DNA from: Burkholderiales bacterium
GTDB taxonomy: Bacteria; Pseudomonadota; Gammaproteobacteria; Burkholderiales; Burkholderiaceae_C
Reading direction: 5' to 3'
DNA: 64,000 bases
NCBI GenBank assembly: GCA_016223165.1
Contig: JACRPO010000007.1
Coordinates: 62,001-126,000 of the forward strand
Shown here piece after piece: positions 8,443-15,912 of this stretch. The notes beneath the pieces were generated by a model. It was not told the DNA's origin. It saw only the letters and a list, made by a program, of their open reading frames with translations, and made no database searches. Within the stretch, counting starts at the first letter, position 1; each line of letters begins with the position of its first letter. Made by a program: the position numbers and the translations under genes.

Positions 8443-11330
8443 GGCCGGTCGCTCTGGCCGCGGCCCTGGCCTGCCTCGGCGCCCTCACCCTCGCCGGTTG
8501 CGCCACCAAGGACAAGCGCCCGCCGGGCGACGACGCGCCGACGCTGGCCACGCTCGCCAAGCGCAGCGTCGAGATCCCGCAGGACAGCGGCGTCGCCAGC
8601 GACGAGGCGCAGGCGATGGCCGCCTACCGCGCCTTCCTCGAGGTGGCGCGCGCCGCGCCGCAGCGCCCCGAGGTGATGCGCCGCCTGGCCGACCTGGAGA
8701 TGGACCTCGCCGATCGCAAAAGCTCGGACGGCGGCGCCACGCCCGATTACAAGGCCGCGGTGGCGCAGTACGAGAAGGTGCTGAAGGAGCACCCGAACGC
8801 ACCCGGCAACGACCGCGTGCTCTACCAGATCGCGCGCGCGCAGGAGCAGGGCGGTGACCTCGAAGGTGCACTGAAGACCCTCTCGCGCATCGCCAAGGAC
8901 TACCCGGACACGATGCACGCCGACGAGGTGCACTTCCGCCGCGGCGAGCTGCTCTTCGCGACGCGCGACTATGTCGGCGCCGGCGAGGCCTACGCTACGG
9001 TGCTGAAGAGCAGCCAGCTCACTCCCTTCACCGAGCGGGCGCTGTACATGCGCGGCTGGTCGCTGTTCAAGCAGGCCAAGCTCGAGCAGGCGCTGGAACC
9101 CTTCTTCAAGGTGCTCGACCTCAAGCTCGGCAGCCGCCCGTCGCCGGGCCCAGACCCGCTGTCGCACCTGACGCGCGCCGACCGCGAGCTGCTCGAGGAC
9201 ACGCATCGCGTCATGAGCCTGTCGCTGGCCAACCTCGAAGGCGCGGCGACGATCGGCAAGTTCGTGACGAGCCAGGACGCCGCCGACGTGCGCCGCGCCT
9301 ACGAGCACCGCGTCTACGTCGAGCTGGCCGAGCTCTATCTCAAGCAGGACCGGCCCAAGGACGCCGCCGATACGCTCGCTTTCTATGCCCGCCTGCGCCC
9401 GCTCGCCACGCCGGCGCCCGAGCTGCTCGCGCGCGTCATCGAGATCCACGAGAGCAAGGGCTTCCCGACGCTGGCGCTGGATGCGAAGCGCGACTTCGTC
9501 AGCCGCTACGGCCGCACGAGCGAATTCCGCAAGGCCAACGCCGAGGGCTGGGCGGCGGCGCAACCGCGCGTGAAGACGCACCTCGTCGAGCTGGCGCGCC
9601 ACCATCACGCGGCGACGCAGCAGACGAAGTCGCGCACCGACCTGCAGGAGGCGGTGCGCTGGTACCGCGAGCTGCTCACCGCCTTCCCCGACGACGGCGA
9701 GGTCGTGCCGCAGCGCTTCCTGCTCGCCGAGCTGCTGTTCGAGGACCGCCAGTTCGCCGCCGCCGTCGACGAGTACGAAACCGTCGCCTACGGGGCACCG
9801 GTGGCGGCGGCCGGGTCCGCGCGCGCGGCCGCGAAGCCACCCGCCTTTGCCAAGGCCGCCGACGCCGGCTACAGCGCGCTGCTCGCTTATGCCGAGCAGG
9901 CCAAGGCGGCCGCGGCGCCCGCGGCCAAGGCACCGCTGCAGCGCGCCGGCATCGCCAGCGCGCTGCGCTTCGCCGACACCTTCCCGGCCGACCCGCGCGT
10001 CGGCAGTGTCACCACCACCGCCGCCGAGACGCTGCTCGCGCTCGGCGAGGCCGAACGCGCCTCGGGCGTGGCGCGCCAGGCGCTCGGCGGGCCGGCCAGC
10101 GCCGCCGAGCAGCGCACGGCGTGGACGGTGATCGCCGTCAGCGCCTTCGACCGCGGCCAGCTCGCCGAGGCCGAGCAGGCCTTCGGCCAGGCGATCGAGC
10201 GCGCCGGCAGCGGCACGCCGCAGGCCAACGATCTCGCCGAGCGGCGCGCGATGGCGATCTACAAGCAAGGCGACGCGGCTCGCAGCGCCGGCCGCATGCG
10301 CGAGGCGATCGAGCACTTCGATCGCCTCGCCGGCCTCGCGCCGCAATCGAGCATGCGCGCCGCGGCGCAGTTCGACGTCGCCACCGCGCTCATCGGCCTC
10401 AAGGACTGGAGCGCGGCGACGAGCTCGCTCGAGGACTTCCGCCGCCGCTACCCGACGCATGCGCTGCAGGCCGACGTGCCCGCCAAGCTCGCGCTCGCCT
10501 ACACCGAGCAGAAGCGCTGGGCGGCGGCAGCGGGCGAGTACGACCGCATCGCCGCCGGCGCCGGCGACCCGGCGCTGCGCCGCTCGGCGCAATGGCAGGT
10601 GGCCGAGCTGCACGAGCGCGCGATGACCGAGGCCGGCGGCAGTGGGCTGGCCACCGTGTCGCGCAAGACGGCGATCACCGCCTACGAGCGCTACCTCGCG
10701 GCCTGGCCGCAGCCGCTCGAGGCCGCCACCGAGGCGCGCTGGAAGCTCGTGCAGCTGACCCGTGCCGACGGCCAGGCCGCCAAGTCGCTCGCCTGGACGC
10801 GCGCGCTGCGCGCGCTCGAGTTGGCCGGCGGCGCCGCGCGCACGCCGCGCTCGAAGGCCCTGTCGTCGCTGGCCGCGATCGAGCTCACGCAACCGCTGCG
10901 CGAGGCCTACGAGAAGGTGAAGCTCGTCGAGCCGCTGGCCGCCAACCTGAAGCTGAAGAAGGCGCGCATGGAGGCGCTGATGAAAGCCTATGCCGACGCC
11001 AGCGCCGACGGCGCCGCCGAGGCCGTCACCGCGGCGACCTACCACACGGCGGCGCTGTACCAGGACTTCGGCAAAGCCATGCTCGGCTCGCAGCGGCCGC
11101 GCAACCTGAAGAAGAAGGTCGAGATCGAGCAGTACAACGTGCTGCTCGAGGAGCAGGCCTTCCCCTTCGAGGAGAAGGCCATCCAGTTGCACGAGACCAA
11201 TGCCCGGCGCACGACGCAGGGCCTGTACGACGAGTGGGTCAGGAAGAGCCTGGCCGCGCTCGCCACGCTCAAGCCGGCGCGTTGGGCGAAGTCCGAGCGC
11301 AGCGAGGGGGCCCTCGATGCCATTCGCTGA
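8439..11330 (+). CDS. Large TPR lipoprotein, GltD/AgnA-like by context
   Basis: 963 residues from the GTG at 8439 (GTGA overlap with the previous gene); the frame is open further upstream but that part is antisense-like to the preceding coding sequence and has no signal. A lipoprotein signal ends at Cys21 (TLAGC). The rest is almost entirely TPR/HAT-like helical repeats, for example VAQYEKVLKEHPNAPGNDR and LYQIARAQEQGGDLEGAL near residues 105-145, with further blocks up to about residue 800. This is the size and architecture of the large periplasmic TPR scaffold (GltD/AgnA, NfsD) in myxobacteria. Homology at sequence level could not be tested here. Confidence 0.76.
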   Translation: MRPVALAAALACLGALTLAGCATKDKRPPGDDAPTLATLAKRSVEIPQDSGVASDEAQAMAAYRAFLEVARAAPQRPEVMRRLADLEMDLADRKSSDGGATPDYKAAVAQYEKVLKEHPNAPGNDRVLYQIARAQEQGGDLEGALKTLSRIAKDYPDTMHADEVHFRRGELLFATRDYVGAGEAYATVLKSSQLTPFTERALYMRGWSLFKQAKLEQALEPFFKVLDLKLGSRPSPGPDPLSHLTRADRELLEDTHRVMSLSLANLEGAATIGKFVTSQDAADVRRAYEHRVYVELAELYLKQDRPKDAADTLAFYARLRPLATPAPELLARVIEIHESKGFPTLALDAKRDFVSRYGRTSEFRKANAEGWAAAQPRVKTHLVELARHHHAATQQTKSRTDLQEAVRWYRELLTAFPDDGEVVPQRFLLAELLFEDRQFAAAVDEYETVAYGAPVAAAGSARAAAKPPAFAKAADAGYSALLAYAEQAKAAAAPAAKAPLQRAGIASALRFADTFPADPRVGSVTTTAAETLLALGEAERASGVARQALGGPASAAEQRTAWTVIAVSAFDRGQLAEAEQAFGQAIERAGSGTPQANDLAERRAMAIYKQGDAARSAGRMREAIEHFDRLAGLAPQSSMRAAAQFDVATALIGLKDWSAATSSLEDFRRRYPTHALQADVPAKLALAYTEQKRWAAAAGEYDRIAAGAGDPALRRSAQWQVAELHERAMTEAGGSGLATVSRKTAITAYERYLAAWPQPLEAATEARWKLVQLTRADGQAAKSLAWTRALRALELAGGAARTPRSKALSSLAAIELTQPLREAYEKVKLVEPLAANLKLKKARMEALMKAYADASADGAAEAVTAATYHTAALYQDFGKAMLGSQRPRNLKKKVEIEQYNVLLEEQAFPFEEKAIQLHETNARRTTQGLYDEWVRKSLAALATLKPARWAKSERSEGALDAIR

Positions 11331-12135
11331 TTGCATCGGCCGCAAGGCCGTGGTGCTGGGCGCCACGCTGGCCGTGGCGCTGCTGTCGGGTTGCGCAGGC
11401 TGGCCGTTCGGCGCCGCCACCGAGGAGCCTTCGCCGCCACCGGTGCCGGCCACGCCGCTGAGCGCGCCCGCAGCGCCCGAAGCCGTGGTGGCACCCGCGC
11501 CGGCCCCAGCCCCGGCCCCGCCGGTCGACGCGGCCCCACCTCCGGCGCCGGTGGAGCCACCGCTGCCGCCGGTCGATGCGGCCACGCGCGCCAGCTTCGA
11601 CGAAGCCGTGCGCATGCTGCGCGCCGGCCGCCTGCCCGAGGCCGAGCGCGCCTTCAAGGCCCTGACGGCACGCCAGCCGGCGCTGGCGGGCGTGCACGCC
11701 AACCTCGGCCTGCTCCATCGCAAGGCGGGGCGGCTCGAGGAGTCGGCCACGGCGCTGCAGGAGGCGGTGAAGCTCTCGCCCAAGCAGGCCGCGTATCACA
11801 ACCAGCTCGGCATCACGTGGCGCGCGCTCGGCCGCTTCGACCATGCGCGAAAGGCCTACGAGACGGCGATCGACCTCGACCCCGCGCACGCCGGGGCGCT
11901 GATCAATCTCGCCATCCTCAACGACCTCTACCTCGGCGAGCCTGCCCGTGCCGTGGAGCTGTACACGCGCGGCGCGGCGCTGCTGCCGGCCGAAGCGGCC
12001 ACCATCAACAAGTGGCTCGCCGAGTTGAAGAGCCGCAAGGCCGACCCCAAGCTCGCCGCCTCGGCGCCGGCCACCGGCGCCGCTGCGGCGGCCCCCGCCA
12101 CTCCAGCCGCGCCGCCCCGCAAGGAGAAGGAATGA
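11317..12135 (+). CDS. TPR lipoprotein (GltE/NfsE-type by context)
   Basis: 272 residues from ATG 11317, preceded by AGCGAGGGGG at 11301-11310; overlaps the previous stop by 14 bp. Lipoprotein signal with Cys26 (LLSGC), a Pro/Ala-rich linker (about 35-85), then three to four classical TPRs (about 90-240; LNQLGITWRALGRFDHARKA-type units are readable) and an Ala/Pro/Lys tail. It resembles short TPR lipoproteins that link outer-membrane and periplasmic parts of the Glt/Nfs complex. The stop codon overlaps the next ATG (ATGA), again pointing to coupled translation of a multi-protein complex. Confidence 0.76.
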   Translation: MPFADCIGRKAVVLGATLAVALLSGCAGWPFGAATEEPSPPPVPATPLSAPAAPEAVVAPAPAPAPAPPVDAAPPPAPVEPPLPPVDAATRASFDEAVRMLRAGRLPEAERAFKALTARQPALAGVHANLGLLHRKAGRLEESATALQEAVKLSPKQAAYHNQLGITWRALGRFDHARKAYETAIDLDPAHAGALINLAILNDLYLGEPARAVELYTRGAALLPAEAATINKWLAELKSRKADPKLAASAPATGAAAAAPATPAAPPRKEKE

Positions 12136-12560
12136 TGAGAACGCTCTTCCGGACGCGGACCCGAAACCGGACCGCGACCCGGGCTCGCCCCGCCGACCCG
12201 CGCCGGGCGCGTGCTGTGCAGGCGTCGCCGATGCCGCGCTGGGCGTGGTGGCTGCTCGCGCTCGCCGTCGCCGCGCCGCTCGCAGCGCCGCTGGCCGCCC
12301 GCGCGCAGGACCGCGCCGACCTCGAACGCACGCAGATCATCGGCAACCGCGAGCTGCCCAAGGTGCTGTACATCGTGCCCTGGAAGAGGCCGCTGCACGG
12401 CAACATGGGTGGGCGCGCCGTCACCGGCGTCGTCGACGAGGCCTTGGCACCCATCGACCGCGACGTGCTGCGCCGCCAGGTGAGCTACGACGCGCAGATC
12501 CGCGCCGCCGTCACCGGCGCCACGACCGCTGCCGCACCGGCGCCGGCCAAGACCCCCTGA
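12132..12560 (+). CDS. Small conserved exported protein with LPKVLYIVPWK motif
   Basis: 142 residues; starts at ATG 12132 overlapping the previous stop (a second ATG follows at 12135). About 30 Arg-rich residues precede a hydrophobic segment (about 36-58, ending AARAQ) that is either a signal peptide or a membrane anchor. The mature part is only about 80 residues and carries a striking motif, ERTQIIGNRELPKVLYIVPW, then a basic RP. I do not know a named family. Translational coupling to the TPR lipoprotein and the position just before the motor genes make it a probable fixed component of the envelope machine. Ribosome-binding sequence GGAGAAGGA lies at 12123-12131. Confidence 0.65.
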   Translation: MMRTLFRTRTRNRTATRARPADPRRARAVQASPMPRWAWWLLALAVAAPLAAPLAARAQDRADLERTQIIGNRELPKVLYIVPWKRPLHGNMGGRAVTGVVDEALAPIDRDVLRRQVSYDAQIRAAVTGATTAAAPAPAKTP

Positions 12561-12796
12561 ACGACACCTGAGCGGCACCTGGGCGGAGCACACGCGCACT
12601 TCTTGCGGCCGCCCGATCGGCCACCCGATCGGCGCAAATCGGCCCGAATTCCGCCTGATTTCGACTGGCGCGCCGGCCCGCACCGCGCAATAGTCGGCGC
12701 CAAAACCAATTTGTAACTTCACTTGCGCCTCCAGCCACGCTTGCGGCGCCCGCCCACGCTTAGCCTTCAGGCCATCTCTCCCGGAGCCACCCCACC

Positions 12797-13471
12797 ATGA
12801 ACACCTTTCAGACCGTGGTGAAGTTTTTCGTCGATTGCGGTCCGTTTCTCTACCCGAGCCTTTCGCTGATGGCGCTCGGCCTCGCAATCGCCATCGAACG
12901 CTTCATCTTCCTGCGTCGCGCGCGCTCCGACAACCGCAAGGTCTGGGACCAGGTGCTGCCGATGCTGCAAAGCGGTCGCTTCCGCGAAGTGCACGGCATC
13001 ACCGCGCGCAGCGACTCGGCCATCGGCAAGATCGTCGCCAACGGCATCGAGCGCATGGGCGGCTCGCGCAAGCGCGAGGACATCGAGCACGCGATGGAAG
13101 AAGGGATGATGGAGATCGTGCCGCGCCTGGAGAAGCGCACGCACTACATCGCCACCTTCGCCAACGTCATCACGCTGGTCGGCCTGCTCGGCACCATCAT
13201 CGGCCTCATCAAGGGCTTCACCGCGGTGGCCGCGGTCAACCCGGCCGAGAAGGCCGAGTTGCTGTCCGCTTCCATCTCGATCGCCATGAACAACACGGCG
13301 TTCGCGCTCATGGTGGCGATCCCGTTCCTGCTCATCCACAGCTTCCTGCAGGCGCGCGCCACCGAGATCGTCGACAGCCTCGAGGCGGCCAAGATCACCT
13401 TCCTCAATCTCGTACAGCGCATGTCCACGCCGGCCTACGAGCACAGCGGCGCGGGCGCAAATGCGCGTTGA
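12797..13471 (+). CDS. MotA/TolQ/ExbB-type proton channel protein (AglR-like)
   Basis: 224 residues. Three membrane segments are visible: about 15-36, 116-140 (ATFANVITLVGLLGTIIGL) and 160-188 (SISIAMNNTAFALMVAIPFL), the pattern of TolQ/ExbB, with the conserved GLLGTIIGLIKGF loop region. With the two following TolR/ExbD-like proteins it should form a proton-motive-force-driven motor in the inner membrane. It follows a 236-bp gap (12561-12796) that holds the most AT-rich patch of the cluster (about 12700-12722), so the motor genes may have their own promoter. Adjacency to an AgmX/PglI-type protein favours the AglRQS branch over classical TolQRA or ExbBD-TonB. Confidence 0.9.
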   Translation: MNTFQTVVKFFVDCGPFLYPSLSLMALGLAIAIERFIFLRRARSDNRKVWDQVLPMLQSGRFREVHGITARSDSAIGKIVANGIERMGGSRKREDIEHAMEEGMMEIVPRLEKRTHYIATFANVITLVGLLGTIIGLIKGFTAVAAVNPAEKAELLSASISIAMNNTAFALMVAIPFLLIHSFLQARATEIVDSLEAAKITFLNLVQRMSTPAYEHSGAGANAR

Positions 13472-13535
13472 CGCGCGCTGAGTCGCAGCCCGCTCCGCAC
13501 GCCGTCCTCCGCCACCCGAGACAAGGCTCGCCGTC

Positions 13536-14204
13536 ATGCGCACGCGCCGTCTGAAACGCGAGGCTGCGCACCTCGAACTCACCGCGTTCATCAACCTGAT
13601 CGTGGTGCTGGTGCCCTTCCTGCTTTCCACCGCCGTCTTCACGCGCCTGGCGGTGATGGACCTGGCGCTGCCCGCGCCCAGCTCGGGCGGCCCGCTGGAC
13701 AAGATCAAGGCCGGCGAGCTGCAGCTCGAGGTCGTCATCCGCAAGGATGCGTTCGAGGTCGGCGACCGCGTCGGCGGCCTCATCCAGCGCATCGACAAGG
13801 CGGCCCCGGCGCCGGCCAACGCCACCGGCGCGCCCGCCGCCGCGGCCTCGGCGGTGCCGGCGACGCCGGCCACGTTGGCCAACGGCACCGTGGCGCTGAA
13901 GACGCTCAATGCCCTCATGGTGCAGATCAAGCAGAAGTTCCCGGACAAGACCGAGGTGTCGGTGCTCGCCGAGCCCGACACGTCGTACGACCAGCTCGTG
14001 CAGGTGATGGACGCGGTGCGTGCCGCGCCGACCGCCCGCATCGAGAACGGCAGCGCCAAGATGGGGATGTCCGAGCTGTTCCCCGACATCGCCGTCGGTG
14101 ACGCGCCGGTGCGCGGCGCCGCCGCGGGCACCACCCGTGCCACGGCCGCTTCGGTGGCCGTGCCGGCCGCGGCCGTCACCGCCAAGGCGGGGGCGACACG
14201 ATGA
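13536..14204 (+). CDS. TolR/ExbD-type protein lacking the membrane aspartate
   Basis: 222 residues, one N-terminal membrane segment (about 15-38, ELTAFINLIVVLVPFLLSTA) and a periplasmic domain. Aligning this segment to that of the next gene (VSLIDVFTILIFFLL) puts Asn20 (codon at 13593-13595) where the proton-carrying Asp of TolR/ExbD normally sits. The periplasmic part (about 45-200) has an Ala/Pro-rich insertion (about 88-115) and the ExbD-like stretch FPDKTEVSVLAEPDTSYDQL. It is longer than typical ExbD (about 140). Two ExbD-like proteins per TolQ-like channel is the AglQ/AglS arrangement. The stop overlaps the next start (ATGA at 14201-14204). Confidence 0.85.
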   Translation: MRTRRLKREAAHLELTAFINLIVVLVPFLLSTAVFTRLAVMDLALPAPSSGGPLDKIKAGELQLEVVIRKDAFEVGDRVGGLIQRIDKAAPAPANATGAPAAAASAVPATPATLANGTVALKTLNALMVQIKQKFPDKTEVSVLAEPDTSYDQLVQVMDAVRAAPTARIENGSAKMGMSELFPDIAVGDAPVRGAAAGTTRATAASVAVPAAAVTAKAGATR

Positions 14205-14701
14205 GCACCATGACCGCGCGCGAGAAGCGCGAGGCGCACAAGCGCGCCGGCTCGTCGGTGGACATGAACCTCGTGTCGCTGATCGACGTCTTCACCATCC
14301 TCATCTTCTTCCTGCTCGCGCAGGTGGGCCCGATCGAGACGCTGCCCAGCCCCAAGGCCGTGCAGCTGCCGATGTCCACCGCCGACAAGGACCCCAAGCC
14401 GGCCGTGGTGCTGGTGGTCAGCGGCACCGAGATCCTCGTCGAGGGCCGCAAGGTCGCCGACCTTGCCGCCGTCGCCGCCCAGAAGGGCGACCTCATCGCG
14501 ACGCTGAAGACCGAGCTCGACCAGCAGGCGCAGCGCGTGGCCGTGCGCAGCGAGAACAAGAAGGCCACCAACGCCATCACCATCATGTCCGACAAGGACG
14601 TGCCCTATCACGTGCTGCGCAAAGTCATGGTGACCTGCGCGACGGCGAACTTCGGCGATGTGTCCTTCGCGCTGCGGCGCAAGGAAGGAAAGGATGCCTG
14701 A
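14201..14701 (+). CDS. TolR/ExbD-type proton-motor protein with conserved aspartate
   Basis: 166 residues. A short cytoplasmic N-terminus (basic, about 1-20), a single membrane segment (about 22-44) containing Asp29 in SLIDVFTILIFFLLAQ, the expected proton-binding residue, and a periplasmic ExbD domain with a readable ITIMSDKDVPYHVLRKVM strand-helix end. It should pair with the TolQ-like channel to convert proton flow into movement of a periplasmic partner. Coupled to the upstream paralogue by a 4-bp overlap and to the downstream TonB-like gene by an 8-bp overlap, so all four motor genes are one translational unit. Confidence 0.9.
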   Translation: MSTMTAREKREAHKRAGSSVDMNLVSLIDVFTILIFFLLAQVGPIETLPSPKAVQLPMSTADKDPKPAVVLVVSGTEILVEGRKVADLAAVAAQKGDLIATLKTELDQQAQRVAVRSENKKATNAITIMSDKDVPYHVLRKVMVTCATANFGDVSFALRRKEGKDA

Positions 14702-15815
14702 GATGGCCGCCGCCGCCTCGCTGTCCTCAGTGTCCTTCCGCAAGCCGGTCCTCGCCTGGTCGATCGCGGCCGAGGACGAGGAGCGCTTCCGCCGCATCAC
14801 CAGGCGCGTGCTCGGCGTCGCCCTGGTGCTGGCGCTGATCCTGCCCTTCGTGCCGCAGCCGACCCCGGAGGAGCAGCGCGCACAGGCGCTGCCGCCGCCG
14901 CTGGCCCGGCTGCTGCTCGAGCGCCAGGCGCCGCCGCCGGCACCCCCGCCGCCGCCGCAGGTGGCGCAGGCCGACAAGCCGCTCGCCGACGCGACGCTGC
15001 CGCCCAAGCCCGTGCCCGAGCCCCCGCGCAAGGACGAGCGCGCGCCGGTGCCCGAAGCGCGCAAGCCCATCCCCAACAAGCCGCCGGGCGAGGCCATCGC
15101 CGCGGCGCGCAAGCGCGCCTCGGGTGTAGGCCTGCTCGCGGCGACGAGCGAGATCGCGGCCATCGCCGCCGCGCCGGCGGCCGTGCAGTTGCGCCAGGAC
15201 ATCGCGCCCGGCCCGGGCGTGGGCACCGGCCAGGGCCCGGGCGTCGGCGCCGGAACCGAAGCCGGCTTGCCGGCGCGCGCCATGATCACCAGCACCGCCG
15301 GCCGCGGCAGCGGCGGCCTCAACACCGCCGCGGTGAGCCGCGACACCGGTGGCGGCGGCCTCGCCGGCCGCGCCACCACGGTCGTCGAAGGTTATGCCGG
15401 CGGCGGGGGCGGCGGTGGCCCGGGTGGCGGTGGTGCGGGCGGCAGCGGCCGCGCGGGTGCCGGCGGCGGCGCCGGTGTCGGCCCGGGCGCCGGCGGCACG
15501 CTCACGCGCAGCGGCAGCGGCAAGGCCAGCCGCTCGATCGAGGACGTCAAGCTCGTCTTCGAGCGCAACAAGGGCGCCATCTACGCGCTCTACAACCGCG
15601 CGCTGCGCGAAGACTCCTCGCTGCAGGGCAAGGTCGTCGTGCAGCTGAAGATCGACCCCAGCGGCAACGTCACCGACTGCCGCGTGCTCAGCAGCGAACT
15701 GAAGAACGACGACCTCGAGCGCAAGCTCGTCGCACGCATCCGCCAGTTCGACTTCGGTGCCAAGGACGTGGAGCCGATGGTCGTGAGCTGGCCGGTGGAC
15801 TTCCTGCCTTCATAG
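14694..15815 (+). CDS. TonB-like protein with AgmX/PglI C-terminal domain
   Basis: 373 residues from ATG 14694 (AAGGAAGG at 14681-14688 as ribosome-binding site; ATG 14703 is an alternative). Layout: about 36 cytoplasmic residues, one membrane segment (37-56), a Pro-rich stretch (about 57-130), a long Gly-rich arm (about 200-270, encoded at 15300-15510) and the C-terminal AgmX/PglI domain (about 280-373; SIEDVKLVFERNKGAIYALY, LKIDPSGNVTDCRV). It is a TonB-type energy transducer able to span the periplasm. It lacks the large cytoplasmic modules described for myxobacterial GltG/GltJ and is much shorter. This domain is the strongest single indicator that the cluster belongs to the Agl-Glt/Nfs family rather than to TonB transport. 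Confidence 0.88.
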   Translation: MPEMAAAASLSSVSFRKPVLAWSIAAEDEERFRRITRRVLGVALVLALILPFVPQPTPEEQRAQALPPPLARLLLERQAPPPAPPPPPQVAQADKPLADATLPPKPVPEPPRKDERAPVPEARKPIPNKPPGEAIAAARKRASGVGLLAATSEIAAIAAAPAAVQLRQDIAPGPGVGTGQGPGVGAGTEAGLPARAMITSTAGRGSGGLNTAAVSRDTGGGGLAGRATTVVEGYAGGGGGGGPGGGGAGGSGRAGAGGGAGVGPGAGGTLTRSGSGKASRSIEDVKLVFERNKGAIYALYNRALREDSSLQGKVVVQLKIDPSGNVTDCRVLSSELKNDDLERKLVARIRQFDFGAKDVEPMVVSWPVDFLPS

Positions 15816-15823
15816 CGAAGGCG

Positions 15824-15850
15824 CCGGGCGAGGCATTCCACCTCGCCCGG
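15824..15850 (+). terminator. GC-rich hairpin after the motor operon
   Basis: CCGGGCGAGG at 15824-15833 is perfectly complementary to CCTCGCCCGG at 15841-15850 with a 7-base loop. It lies 9 bp after the stop of the AgmX/PglI gene and has no T-run of its own; it probably acts with the next hairpin to end the transcript or protect its 3' end. Confidence 0.6.
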
Positions 15851-15859
15851 GCCACGCCA

Positions 15860-15888
15860 GGGGCTGCCTATCATCGGCAGCCCCTTTT
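15860..15888 (+). terminator. Rho-independent terminator of the envelope operon
   Basis: GGGGCTGCC (15860-15868), loop TATCATC, GGCAGCCCC (15876-15884), then TTTTCCTTCC. A 9-bp perfect stem followed by a T-rich tract is a textbook intrinsic terminator. It separates the 15-kb envelope cluster from the transporter gene that starts at 15913. Confidence 0.85.
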
Positions 15889-15912
15889 CCTTCCTGTTCC
15901 CTTCAACCCCGG

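Noticed and set aside
8310..11783. A 1157-codon open frame antisense to the TPR genes
   Set aside because: High GC3 keeps antisense frames free of stops. The translation is Arg/Gly/Leu-rich without domains, while the plus-strand frames carry signals, TPRs and coupled starts.
12797..15815. Classical TolQRA-Pal or ExbBD-TonB system
   Set aside because: No tolA, tolB, pal or TonB-dependent receptor is nearby, there are two TolR-like proteins, and the transducer has the AgmX/PglI C-terminal domain instead of TolA or TonB.
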